Shown piece by piece: positions 38,697 through 48,332 of a stretch of 64,000 nt of DNA. A program made the position numbers and the translations under genes. Source of the DNA: Brevibacterium ihuae (GTDB lineage Bacteria; Actinomycetota; Actinomycetes; Actinomycetales; Brevibacteriaceae). The notes under the pieces are model-generated. The model was not told the origin of the DNA. It searched no databases and saw nothing but the letters and a program-made list of their open reading frames with translations. Position 1 is the stretch's first letter. Every line of letters starts with the position of its first letter. Where the stretch lies: positions 1,367,684 to 1,431,683 of the forward strand of contig NZ_FXWZ01000003.1 of NCBI RefSeq assembly GCF_900184225.1, in the 5' to 3' direction.

Positions 38697-38978
38697 GAAG
38701 AAAGCCGATGCTCTGCGCAGGATCTCGTTCGCTCGCCTGGCTTCGGCCAGCTCCGCCCGCAAGCGTCGGTTCTCCGATTCCAGATCCACAGACTCCGACG
38801 GTGTGATCCTGCCGGATTCCTTGTGCTTCCGCACCCACACGCGCAAGGTCTCCTTACTCAACCCGAGCTCTTTCGCGACCCGAGTAATCGAGCCGTTGGC
38901 AGTCGCGGGATCGGCCTGAGCGTGAATGACGAGCTCTACTGCACGAGCCCTGAGCTCGTCGGTGTACTTCACTGGCAT
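38679..38978 (-). CDS. IS3-family transposase OrfA (HTH), 3' end displaced by IS110
   Basis: A 99-residue HTH_Tnp_1-type protein starting MPVKYTDELRARAVELV. A leucine-zipper-like segment (LESENRRLRAELAEARRANEILRRASAFFA) precedes the break. The last residues SVPE and the stop are supplied by IS110. The native end, ELDRPSR, is found beyond the IS110 copy at about 37340. OrfA and OrfB are therefore physically separated, and OrfAB frameshift fusion cannot occur. Confidence 0.88.
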   Translation of the reverse strand: MPVKYTDELRARAVELVIHAQADPATANGSITRVAKELGLSKETLRVWVRKHKESGRITPSESVDLESENRRLRAELAEARRANEILRRASAFFASVPE

Positions 38979-39013
38979 GAGAGAAACTCCTTCTTCCAAT
39001 CTCCCTGCCTCCA

Positions 39014-40965
39014 TTATCCCCGGGGCGATTCACGGTGTGCCTGCGACCTCGGTCGCCGCACTCGTCTACGCGCATGGGTGGCGATGGAACGACGACGGCG
39101 TATGGACACGACTCGCCCCCGGCGACCTCGACCCCGACACCGGCAGTATCTACAGCGGCCCGCCGCGCAATGCGGTACTTACTCGGGGCGTGCGGGTGAT
39201 CGTGGATGAGGCCGGGATGCTCGTCCAAGACACCGCCCACGCACTCCTGACCGTCACCGCCGAGGCGGGCGCGTCGGTCGCGCTGGTGGGCGACCGGGCA
39301 CAGTTGCCCGCTGTGGGTCGTGGCGGGGTACTCGACATGGCCGCGCAGATCAGGGGCCGTACCTATGACATGACCGAACTCCACCGCTTCATCGACCCCG
39401 AGTACGCGGCACTGACGTTGGCGATGCGTGACCGGGAGCACCCCGGCGACGTGTTCGACCGCCTCGCCGCGATGAACTTCGTGACTCTGCACGCCGACGA
39501 TGATGCGGCCCGCGAGCACATCACAACTCACGCCCACGACGGCGAGGCGATCACGGTTGCCACGAACGACGAGTCCGCCGAGTTGAACGAGCGCATCCGT
39601 GCCTGTCGTGTCGAGCGTGGGGAGGTCGACGACACCGCGACGGCGACTGGCAGCGACGGTCTGAGCATCGGTGCTGGTGATCTGATCCAGACGAGGAAGA
39701 ACAGCAGCGACCTTGGCGTGGCGAACCGGCAACAGTGGATCGCGCAACGCGTCACCGACGAGGGCACCGTCTACGCGCGAGAGATCGGCAGTGAGCGGAA
39801 GCACCTACGCACGGTGGTTCTGCCGAGTGAGTACGTGGCCGAGCACGCGCACCTGTCGTATGCCGCGACTGCCTACGGCGTGCAGGGCGCGACCGTCGAT
39901 GCCTCGCACACGGTGTTGTCGGACGCGACGAGCGCGGCAGGTGTCTATGTCGGCATGACCCGAGGCCGCGAGCAGAACCGCCTCCACGTCGTCGCGGGGA
40001 ACCTCGCGGAGGCTCGGGCGCAGTTCATCGACGCGATGCAACGCGACCCTGCCGACCGCGGTCTCGACCACGCCACCGCCCAGGACGTTGAGGCCGTGCG
40101 CGGCCTCGTGGCGGATGGCCCTGTTCGGCTCGTCAGCGACGAACTCGCCAGACTCGACAAGGAAGCCGAGCGTGCCCACCGGCAGGCGGAGCGGTGGGAG
40201 GAAGCCGCCGCGCGCCTCGACGCCCAGCGCGCCGCGCACCGAGCCGAGGACGACGAGGACACCGCCGTACTCCGCAGGGCAGAGGACGAGGCGGTGGGCC
40301 TCCGCGCCAAGGTCGCTACGCAGCTGACCATGCAGGCCGAGACGGACGGTGCGGCTTACCTCGCCGCCATCGAGACCGAGGCGGCCGCGAACGCGCGCCT
40401 CGCGACGGTGGGGCGGTTCGGCAGGCGCAAGGCCCGCGCCGAGCACCACACCGCGACCGAACAGACCCGCACCGTCCGGGCGCAGGTCCGCTACGTCTGG
40501 GATGCCGAGCCGCCCCGCACTCCCGAAGCGCTCCCTGCCTGGGCGGCGCAGGCAGCAGCGCGCCGAGCCGAGGGTGATCCCCGCGTGAGTGACGCCGGCC
40601 GCGCCGTCGAGACGGCACACGCCGATCAGAAGGTGACCCAGCAGCGACACCGGCGTGAGCGCATGGCATTGCTGCTCGGCGAGTTCGGGGCCGAGCAAGC
40701 CCGCCGCGACCAGTTCGGCATGCGCGCGGTCAACCCGCACCGCAACGCCGACGACGCTCACCGACGAGCCGCGCTGATCCGCGCCGAGGCCGACGAACTC
40801 CGCAGCCTCCCGTTGACCGACGCCGCCCGGCGCATCGAGACCAACCGCGCTCAGCAGAAGCAGACCCGGCAGCAGGCCGGGCAGCGGACACGCCAACTCG
40901 ACCCGTTCGAGCGCGAACCGCAGCGCGACAGCCCACACCGGGAGCGGCCGACACGTGGCCTCTGA
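39014..40965 (+). pseudogene. MobF/TraA-type relaxase-helicase, 5'-truncated by IS3
   Basis: What remains is the helicase half and the C-terminal tail of a conjugative relaxase. The first native residues IIPGAIHGVPATSVAALVYAHGWRW follow the position of Walker A, which is lost together with the whole relaxase domain. Walker B is seen as VRVIVDEAGM, with LVGDRAQLPAVGRGG as motif III and TAYGVQGATVDASH...GMTRGRE as the late helicase motifs. The last 250 residues are a charged coiled-coil. An ATG in IS3 at 38926 could start translation, but nicking activity must be absent. Confidence 0.9.
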
Positions 40966-41598
40966 TCAGGCGAGCCGCCAGTGGCCGACCTCTCGTAGTA
41001 CTACGCGTGGTACACCGTATCGGTGGCAAGCTGACCGAGGTCGTAGTGCTTCATGTTGCCCGCCCAGTACTGCAGCCGCTGCCACGCCGCGCTCAGGGTG
41101 CGGTCGCGCCGGACGGCCCTGCCGTGCCATCTGACGGGCACACCGCCAGATGAGACGCAGGTGCTGATCGGGCGCCCACCGGACCGCTGCGCGCCACCGC
41201 CCGAACCCCCGCTCACCTCTTGAGTCGGGGCTCGCTGCGTTATCGCCCGAATGGAACCGTGCACACTCGCGAGCAGACAAGGACATGGTCCTCATGGATC
41301 AGTCGCTCAGCACTGCATGAACTCGCCAGTTCTACTCTGTTCTGCCACAGAAACTGTGTGTCGCACCTCGGATCCTACGTGTTCATGGACTCGTCTCGTC
41401 GCCATGCCGTCATGGATCCATCGATCGTGGTTCCTTCTTTGTTCTTTTAATGCACATCTGACCTGGGCCTTTATCCATCGTGTTCGCGCGGCTGTGCGTC
41501 GTATGCGCGCATGCATGGAAACGCCACGCCACGGACCTTCTTGCCATATCCCGTCGCGGCAGGTACTCTCGAGAGTCCACAAGTGTTAGGAGTGCTGC
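40966..41598. other. 633-bp region without a supported gene inside the element
   Basis: The first 250 bp can be read on the minus strand (41001-41264) as an 87-residue frame ending LSAAWQRLQYWAGNMKHYDLGQLATDTVYHA. It resembles nothing I know and may be a remnant. From about 41270 to 41580 the DNA falls to roughly 50% G+C. It contains several scattered CATGGA-type words (for example TCATGGATC at 41291 and 41410). It probably holds the promoter of the downstream cargo pair. Confidence 0.5.
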
Positions 41599-42240
41599 AT
41601 GGACGTGAGCGAGACGCTCAAGAAGGCGTGGACTGCCGTCGAGGATGCCGGTCTGCCCGAGAATATTCAGGGAGTTGCGTTCCGCGAAGCGGTGCGATTG
41701 CTCGTCCCTACTCAGGGAGGTGCGGCTGCGCCTGCCGCCGCACCGCGTACGTCTGGCCAGTCGGGGAAGTCTGGCGCGACGAGCGGGTCCACCGGGAGCG
41801 GCGCGAGCGGCGGGGGCTCCAACGGCGACGGGTCCAAGATCACCGAGGCTGAGAGCACGATCCTCGACAAGGTCGAGCAGCACACGGGCGTCTCCCGCGA
41901 AAAGCTGGAAGAACTGGTTCACCTCGACGACGGGGTCCTGAAGGTCAGCCTCCCCGGCATCAAGTTGGGCAAGAACAACGCCGACAAGACGCGGGCGATC
42001 GCGCAGATCCTCACCATCGTGCGCGGCTTCGGTCTTGACGAGAACGAGACGTCGCTGGAACTGGTGCGGGCTGAGGCCCAACGGCTCAAGTGCTACGACT
42101 CGGCGAACTTCTCGGCGCAGGTCAAGGTATTGAGCGGCTACCTCATCATCGGTAGCGGCACCAACCGCCACATCCGGGCGAAGTCAGGTGGCATCAACGG
42201 GTTCCCCGCGTTCGTGGACAGCGTCCTGGGCGAGTCGTGA
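41599..42240 (+). CDS. Cargo protein 1 of the element, unrecognised, Gly/Ser linker
   Basis: A 213-residue protein I do not recognise. Residues 1-40 form a predicted helical region (LKKAWTAVEDAGLPENIQGVAFREAVRLL). Residues 45-88 are a Gly/Ser/Thr/Ala-rich linker. The C-terminal 125 residues (from ITEAESTILDKVEQHTGV) form a compact mixed domain that includes KTRAIAQILTIVRGFGLDENETSLELVR. No catalytic motif is visible; the layout suits an adaptor or nucleic-acid binding partner. AGGAG at 41588-41592 supports the ATG. The stop overlaps the next start by four bases (GTGA), so the two proteins are made together. Confidence 0.75.
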   Translation: MDVSETLKKAWTAVEDAGLPENIQGVAFREAVRLLVPTQGGAAAPAAAPRTSGQSGKSGATSGSTGSGASGGGSNGDGSKITEAESTILDKVEQHTGVSREKLEELVHLDDGVLKVSLPGIKLGKNNADKTRAIAQILTIVRGFGLDENETSLELVRAEAQRLKCYDSANFSAQVKVLSGYLIIGSGTNRHIRAKSGGINGFPAFVDSVLGES

Positions 42241-43007
42241 CCGCGCTCGACGTTCGCGTCCAGCAGGGCTTCATCGCAGCGGGCATTCCCGCGGAACTGG
42301 TGAAGGAACTGCTGGAGGCGTTCGCCGAAACGAAGCGGCGGTTCTACCGGGACGACCTGCGGCCCTCCGAAATCGAGGGCGCTCGCTTCTCAGAAGCCGT
42401 GTTCCGGATCCTCGAGTGGGCGACGACGCAGCAGTACACGCCGCTCGGCGGCAACCTGCCCAAGGTCCCGACTCTGATGGGCAAGTTAGAGCAGGCTACG
42501 GCTGCGCCTGAAAGCGTACGCTTCCACATCCCGCGCACGCTCCGTCTGATCTACGACGTGCGGAACAAGCGGGACGTGGCGCACCTTGGCGACGGCATCG
42601 ACCCGAACCAACAGGACGCCACGATGGTCGTTCGGAATATGGAGTGGGTGCTCGCCGAACTTGTGCGCCTCCACCACAACGTGTCCGCCACCGAGGCACA
42701 CGGGATCATTGTCGACCTGGTGTCGAAGGACGTCCCGCTGATCCAGGTCTTCGACGGCTTCCCGCGCGTGCTGAAGCAGTTGAAGGCATCGGACCACATG
42801 CTCGCCTTGCTCTACTGGCGCGGTGCCGAGGGTGCAACTTTCACCGAGTTGCAATCCTGGGCGAGGGCAGCGATGCGAGCCAACCTGAAGCGCACCCTGG
42901 ACACGCTGGACGCCAAGGATCTGATCCACCTCAACGGTGACCGCCACGTTCTGACTAGCCTCGGCGAACGGGACGTCGAGCAGCGCAAGTTGCTCGAACC
43001 ACAGTAG
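42237..43007 (+). CDS. Cargo protein 2 of the element, HEPN-like motif with C-terminal winged helix
   Basis: A 256-residue protein. A helical region (residues 10-60) is followed by IPRTLRLIYDVRNKRDVAHLGDGIDPN at about 102-128. This contains RN-x5-H (Arg, Asn and His), the pattern of HEPN ribonucleases and Abi_C-like proteins, Rx4-6H with a polar residue after Arg. The remainder (FTELQSWARAAMRANLKRTLDTLDAKDLIHLNGDRHVLTSLG) looks like a winged helix. The partner and location at the attR end of a mobile element suggest toxin, defence or RNA-cleaving function. This is inference from motif and context; the family is not identified. GTG start at 42237. Confidence 0.65.
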   Translation: MTALDVRVQQGFIAAGIPAELVKELLEAFAETKRRFYRDDLRPSEIEGARFSEAVFRILEWATTQQYTPLGGNLPKVPTLMGKLEQATAAPESVRFHIPRTLRLIYDVRNKRDVAHLGDGIDPNQQDATMVVRNMEWVLAELVRLHHNVSATEAHGIIVDLVSKDVPLIQVFDGFPRVLKQLKASDHMLALLYWRGAEGATFTELQSWARAAMRANLKRTLDTLDAKDLIHLNGDRHVLTSLGERDVEQRKLLEPQ

Positions 43008-43167
43008 GTGGTTCCCCGGAGCCCATGACGCATGGTTATACCGACCCTCTCGTAGGCTCCCGCCGTTCTAGATCACTATCTGCGGCGGTCCGGCGCTGGG
43101 GAGGCCGGACTCGATCTACGCGCTCGACACGTTCATCGCAGCACCCGCAGCCACCTCCGATTAATAG

Positions 43168-43211
43168 GGTCAGAAACTGCACGTGGTATTGCCCGCTCCG
43201 TTGGGGCCGAT
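43168..43211 (+). other. attR of the integrated element
   Basis: The right junction is at TTG 43189-43191. The element arm begins GGTCA at 43168-43172 and matches, as an inverted repeat, the arm at the left end (TGACC at 34890-34894). From 43190 rightwards the sequence is host ABC ATPase, reading GLIGPNGAG on the minus strand. The 180 bp between cargo protein 2 and the junction contain no gene. Confidence 0.85.
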
Positions 43212-43325
43212 GAGTCCGACGACTGCTCCAGCGGGCACCTGCCAGCTCAGCGAGTCGACGGCGGTGACGGTGCCGAAGCGCTTCGTCACCCCCTCCATGT
43301 CGAGTGCCGCTCCGGAAGAGGTCAT
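43190..43325 (-). pseudogene. 5' fragment of ABC transporter ATPase split by the element
   Basis: Encodes the first 45 residues of the ATPase, MTSSGAALDMEGVTKRFG to GLIGPNGAG, ending inside Walker A. After the junction the element supplies NTTCSF and a stop. The matching 3' fragment with its permease gene lies at the other end of the element. The ATG at 43325 is taken because it gives the usual length to the first strand; an ATG 48 nt upstream is also possible. Confidence 0.92.
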
Positions 43326-43424
43326 GGGGCCATTGAGCATCTGTCCGGGAGCGAAGTCAAGGGCGCGGCGCACGGTGCCGGCCCGCGCCCCAGGTGCGTC
43401 GCCCGGCGGTCGCTCTTGACCCGC

Positions 43425-43545
43425 GTCGAGCTGTCACTCATGCTCGATTCCCGCATTGAGCTGTCACTCATGCTCGAGATTCGGCGCGAATATCGAGCAC
43501 AAAGGGCAGGTCGATGGTGGGATCGAGCAGAAACGGCAGGTCGAT
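43425..43545. repeat. Array of four 23-bp repeats in two opposed pairs
   Basis: Units at 43425-43447 and 43455-43477 are in one orientation and those at 43493-43515 and 43523-43545 in the other. Within each pair the period is exactly 30 bp. The first pair shares GAGCTGTCACTCATGCTCGA. The second pair is related to it as the reverse complement (common pattern TCGAGCA ... CAG-S-TCGA). The array ends 14 bp from the MFS stop codon. It resembles REP/BIME-type intergenic repeats and could fold as a cruciform. Confidence 0.8.
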
Positions 43546-43559
43546 GGCCCGTCTCGCGC

Positions 43560-44879
43560 TCAGCCGTCCTCGGCCCGGACCTCGGCCGGGGTGCGGACGA
43601 AGAGGAACAGGACGAGGCCGGCGAGGAGGACGAGGGCGATCCCGATCGCGCCGGCCCGCTGGAAGCCGAGCAGCGTGATGAACGTCGAGAACATGAAGGG
43701 GCCGATGAAGCTCACGGCGCGTCCCGTCGTCGCGTAGAGCCCGAAGTTCTCCCCGGCCCGCTCCGGTGCGGTGATGCGGCTGAGGAACGAGCGCGACGCC
43801 GCCTGCACCGGACCGACGAAGAGGCACAGCCACATCGCCGCGATCCAGAACACCGCGGGGCTGTCGCTCACGATGATCGGCACCGACCCGGCGATGAGGC
43901 ACACGAGGCCGACGATGATCACCGCGCGCGGCCCGAACCGGTCGTCGAAGAACCCGGCGGACACCGCGCCGATGCCGGCGACGAGGTTCGCCGCCACCCC
44001 GAGGTAGATGATCTCCGCGTCGGAGAACTCGTAGGACCCGGCGGCGATGACTCCGGCGAAGGCGAAGATCGTGGTGAGGCCGTCACGGAACACCGCCGAG
44101 GCGAGGAAGAACTTGAGGGTCTCGCGGTCGGTGCGGAACAGGTCGACGATCCGGGCGACGACCCGTCGGAAGTCCGCCGCCCACCGGCGCACGACGCCGG
44201 CCGGTTCGCTGCGCTCAGCGGATCCCGGCCGCGCATCGCGCGGGGCGAAGAGGAGGAGCGGGACCGCGAACACCGCGAACCACACGCCGGAGGCGGCGGC
44301 CACGATGCGGTAGCGCAGACCGTCCTCGTCGGTGGCGCCGAACAGCCCGACCTCCGGCTGGATCACGGTGAACAGGAGGATGACGAGGAGCGCGAGTCCG
44401 CCGAAGTACCCGAGCCCCCAGCCCAGCCCGGAGATCCGCCCGGCCGTGGACGGGGTGGAGATGCGGGTGAGCATCGCGTTGTAGAACACCTCGGCGAGCT
44501 CGTAGAAGATCCCGGCGAGGCCGAGGAGGAGGAGTCCCGGCCACAGGTACCCGGGGGAGTCCTCGATGAAGAACATCCCGAGCACGCAGCCGACGACGAG
44601 GGCGGTGTTGACACCGAGCCACAGCCGGTGGCGGCCGCTCGAGTCCGCCCGGGTGCCCACGGCCGGGGCGAGGAGGGCGACGACGATGCCGGCGATTCCC
44701 GTCGTCCAACCGAGCGCGGCGCTGCCGGAGGTCTCGTCGGCGGCGACGCCGGAGGTGAGGTACGGAGCGAACACGAAGGTGACGACGACCGCGCTGTAGG
44801 CCGAGCCGCCCCAGTCCCAGAGCGCCCAGGAGATCACCGTGCGACGGGGAGCAGGGCGTTCCGGGGCGACGATTTCCAT
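43560..44879 (-). CDS. MFS transporter, Atg22/UMF1-like
   Basis: A 439-residue polytopic membrane protein with about 12 helices. The beginning SWALWDWGGSAYSAVVVTFVFAPYLT is characteristic of the Atg22-like UMF1 family, in which the first helix starts with a (Y/W)DWG/AxSAY motif. The second half starts at FFLASAVFRDGLTTIFAFAGVIAA. Vacuolar Atg22 exports amino acids; the bacterial substrate is unknown. ATG at 44879. Divergent from the BCCT gene. Confidence 0.86.
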   Translation of the reverse strand: MEIVAPERPAPRRTVISWALWDWGGSAYSAVVVTFVFAPYLTSGVAADETSGSAALGWTTGIAGIVVALLAPAVGTRADSSGRHRLWLGVNTALVVGCVLGMFFIEDSPGYLWPGLLLLGLAGIFYELAEVFYNAMLTRISTPSTAGRISGLGWGLGYFGGLALLVILLFTVIQPEVGLFGATDEDGLRYRIVAAASGVWFAVFAVPLLLFAPRDARPGSAERSEPAGVVRRWAADFRRVVARIVDLFRTDRETLKFFLASAVFRDGLTTIFAFAGVIAAGSYEFSDAEIIYLGVAANLVAGIGAVSAGFFDDRFGPRAVIIVGLVCLIAGSVPIIVSDSPAVFWIAAMWLCLFVGPVQAASRSFLSRITAPERAGENFGLYATTGRAVSFIGPFMFSTFITLLGFQRAGAIGIALVLLAGLVLFLFVRTPAEVRAEDG

Positions 44880-45008
44880 ACCGGGCACTCTAGCCGTGCG
44901 ATAGGTCACGATCGGGTCGCGGCAGGCGGCCGCAGGATGAATCCTGTGAATTCCCCGAGTAGGGTCGGCGGCATACGGAACCGATGCAGTCGAGAACCAG
45001 GAGACGAT

Positions 45009-46994
45009 GTGACCGAAGCCGATGACCACCCCGAGGGCGCGCGCGACGAGACGAGCCCCGCGACCGGGGCCGCAGGGCAGCACGTGCCGGACGGCACCGC
45101 CGGCGGTGAGGGAGCCGACTCCGGTCGGACGCTGCTGACCGACCGACGGCGCGAGGACGACGGCGCCGCGGATGCCGCCGACCCGCTCGTTCCCGAGCGC
45201 GGCGAGCACAGCAGGATCGCCGACGACGACACCGACGAGCAGATCACCGAGAAGCTCAAGCGCCAGGGCGTGCGCCTGGGCCGCGGGAACGTCGCCCCGG
45301 CGGTGTTCTGGCCGTCGATGCTCGTCATCCTCGCCGTCGCGGTCATCGCGATCGTCGCCCCCGGCCCCACCGACACCGTCCTCCAGGCGGTGCAGGGCTG
45401 GATCGTGACGAACCTCGGTTGGTACTACATGCTCATCATCACCGGCTTCATCGTCTTCGCAGTGGGCATCGCGCTCTCGAAGTTCGGCCGGATCCGACTC
45501 GGCGACGACGACGAGAAGCCCGAGTTCGGCCTGCTGTCCTGGTTCGCGATGCTCTTCTCCGCCGGCATGGGGATCGGCCTCGTGTTCTACGGCGTCGGCG
45601 AGCCGCTGACCTACGCCACCTCGGATCCCAAGCCCGGCTGGACCGGGGACGAGGCGGAGCTCGCGCGCCTGGCGATGGCGCAGACCTTCGTCCACTGGGG
45701 CCTCCACCCCTGGGCGATCTACGCCGTGGTCGGCCTCGCGCTCGCCTACGCGGTCCATCGCCGCGGCCGCCCGATCTCCATCCGCTGGGCGCTCGAACCG
45801 GTGTTCGGCGACCGCGTCAAGGGCTGGGTGGGCGACGTCGTCGACATCCTCGCGATCTTCGGCACCGTGTTCGGCGTGGCGACCTCGCTCGGACTCGGGG
45901 TGCAGCAGATCGCGTCGGGCATGTCCTCGCTCGGCCTCGTCGAGACCGCGGACACCGTGCTCCTCGTCATCCTCATCGTCGTCATCACCCTCCTCGCCAC
46001 GCTCTCCGTGGTGTCCGGACTGGGCAAGGGCATCCGCTGGCTGTCGAACATCAACCTCAGCCTCGCCGGCGCGCTCCTCATCTCCGTGCTCCTCCTCGGA
46101 CCCACGCTCTTCCTGTTCCAGAACTTCATCGAGTCGCTCGGCGCCTACCTCGCCAACGTGTTCCAGATGTCGTTCGACGCCGGTGCCTACACCGGCGAAG
46201 AGGGCGCCACCTGGGCCTCGTCGTGGACGATCTTCTACTGGGGCTGGTGGATCTCCTGGGCGCCGTTCGTCGGCGTGTTCATCGCCCGGATCTCGCGCGG
46301 CCGTACGGTGCGCGAATTCATCGCCGGCGTCCTCCTCGTGCCGACGATCGTCGGATTCTTCTGGTTCGCGGTCATGGGCGGTGCCGGCCTGTACCGGCAG
46401 ATCTTCGGCGCCGGCGACCTCGTCGACCCGGAGGCCGGCGTCGTCGCCGAGGCCGCCCTGTTCGACGTCCTCACCGGACTTCCGCTGGGCGCCATCCTGT
46501 CGGTGGCCGCGATCATCCTCGTCGCGATCTTCTTCATCACCTCCTCGGACTCCGGCTCGCTCGTCGTCGACATGCTCGCCTCCGGCGGACACCCGAACCC
46601 GCCCACGTGGTCGCGGGTGATGTTCGCCCTCCTCGAGGGTGCGATCGCGATCGGTCTGCTCATCGCCGGCGGGCTCCAGGCGCTCCAGGCCGCCGCGCTG
46701 GCCACCGCGCTGCCGTTCAGCGTCGTCATGCTCCTCATGTGCGTCGCCACCTTCCGCAGCCTGCGGGTCGATCAGGGCCTGCGCGAGCGTCGCGAGCGCG
46801 AGGAGCGCTACGCCATGCTCAGCGGCAAGCTCGCCGAGGACTTCGACGACGCCTTCGGCCGCCAGGTCGACTCGCGCGTCGATGACCGGATCGACTACCG
46901 GCTCTCGCGCACGACCGGTCCGTTCACCCGGGGTCGGCGGGCAGCCGGCGGCGGAACCGAGCGCGCCGAGCGCGCGGTGCCGCCGCCCGAGTGA
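45009..46994 (+). CDS. BCCT-family transporter (betaine/carnitine/choline type)
   Basis: A 661-residue secondary transporter, probably for compatible solutes such as glycine betaine. The family signature FYWGWWISWAPFVGVFIARISRGRTVREFI is intact, and the aromatic GMGIGLVFYGVGEPL segment precedes it. There are twelve predicted helices between about residues 95 and 590, with acidic N-terminal and charged C-terminal extensions; such tails sense osmotic stress in BetP. The GTG at 45009 is favoured by AGGAG at 44998-45002. An upstream ATG at 44937 is less likely. Confidence 0.9.
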   Translation: MTEADDHPEGARDETSPATGAAGQHVPDGTAGGEGADSGRTLLTDRRREDDGAADAADPLVPERGEHSRIADDDTDEQITEKLKRQGVRLGRGNVAPAVFWPSMLVILAVAVIAIVAPGPTDTVLQAVQGWIVTNLGWYYMLIITGFIVFAVGIALSKFGRIRLGDDDEKPEFGLLSWFAMLFSAGMGIGLVFYGVGEPLTYATSDPKPGWTGDEAELARLAMAQTFVHWGLHPWAIYAVVGLALAYAVHRRGRPISIRWALEPVFGDRVKGWVGDVVDILAIFGTVFGVATSLGLGVQQIASGMSSLGLVETADTVLLVILIVVITLLATLSVVSGLGKGIRWLSNINLSLAGALLISVLLLGPTLFLFQNFIESLGAYLANVFQMSFDAGAYTGEEGATWASSWTIFYWGWWISWAPFVGVFIARISRGRTVREFIAGVLLVPTIVGFFWFAVMGGAGLYRQIFGAGDLVDPEAGVVAEAALFDVLTGLPLGAILSVAAIILVAIFFITSSDSGSLVVDMLASGGHPNPPTWSRVMFALLEGAIAIGLLIAGGLQALQAAALATALPFSVVMLLMCVATFRSLRVDQGLRERREREERYAMLSGKLAEDFDDAFGRQVDSRVDDRIDYRLSRTTGPFTRGRRAAGGGTERAERAVPPPE

Positions 46995-47202
46995 CCCGGG
47001 CCGGGTGAACCGGCCCAGGTGACCCGGGCCCGAGGCGCCCGCTCGGTGAGGAACCGGGCGGGCGCCTCGGCCGCGGGTTCCCGGGACCCGCGAGCGGGGT
47101 GCGCGCGATGACTGGCACCGGCCGGTCTGACGTGAAAACATCGGGAGCAGGACCCGTACGCCGCCGATCCCGAGAGCGGCACCGGTGGAACAAGGAGACG
47201 AC

Positions 47203-48225
<1,023 letters not shown>

Positions 48226-48255
48226 GCGAGGGCGTCCGCCCGTGATCGGACGCGA

Positions 48256-48289
48256 GGGCCCGGGCCGGGAGCACATCCCGCCCGGGCCC
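48256..48289. terminator. Hairpin between fba and the YihY gene
   Basis: GGGCCCGGGC (48256-48265) pairs with GCCCGGGCCC (48280-48289) around a 14-nt loop. It lies between convergent genes and probably terminates both. No T-run follows. Confidence 0.65.
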
Positions 48290-48332
48290 GCACCGAGCGG
48301 GCCTCACCCGCTGCGGGGCATCCCCGCGCTGC

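Larger units (their letters stand above)
37358..38698 (-). mobile_element. IS110-family element inserted in IS3
   Basis: About 1.34 kb between two CGCGA motifs (37353-37357 and 38694-38698). Deleting it rejoins the IS3 orfA in frame to give ...FFAELDRPSR, the usual OrfA ending. No terminal inverted repeats are seen, as expected for IS110. The transposase occupies the left part and a non-coding end of about 210 nt lies upstream of it. Confidence 0.8.
36376..39013 (-). mobile_element. IS3-family insertion sequence, interrupted by IS110
   Basis: Ends are inferred from the imperfect terminal repeats TAGAGGC (36376-36382) and, reading inwards from 39013 on the minus strand, TGGAGGC, each followed after a gap by TTGG. 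Removing the IS110 copy leaves about 1.3 kb, the usual IS3 size. orfA and orfB are on the minus strand. The flanks belong to two different genes and show no clear target duplication, so material between integrase and relaxase has probably been lost. Confidence 0.75.
34873..43189. mobile_element. Integrated element of about 8.3 kb with a serine integrase
   Basis: The element interrupts a host ABC ATPase at its Walker A codons. It carries an integrase next to attL, a decapitated MobF-type relaxase-helicase and a two-gene cargo module next to attR. It also contains nested IS3 and IS110 copies. Its GC content is visibly lower than that of the host DNA, especially at 41.2-41.6 kb. The loss of the relaxase N-terminus and the IS3 insertion at the integrase end mean it is a degraded integrative mobilisable or conjugative element. 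Confidence 0.88.

Noticed and set aside
41001-41264. 87-residue minus-strand protein
   Set aside because: No recognisable domain or start signal; kept only as part of the description of the 633-bp region.
43425-43545. CRISPR-like array
   Set aside because: Intervals are only 7-15 bp and the orientation inverts half way.
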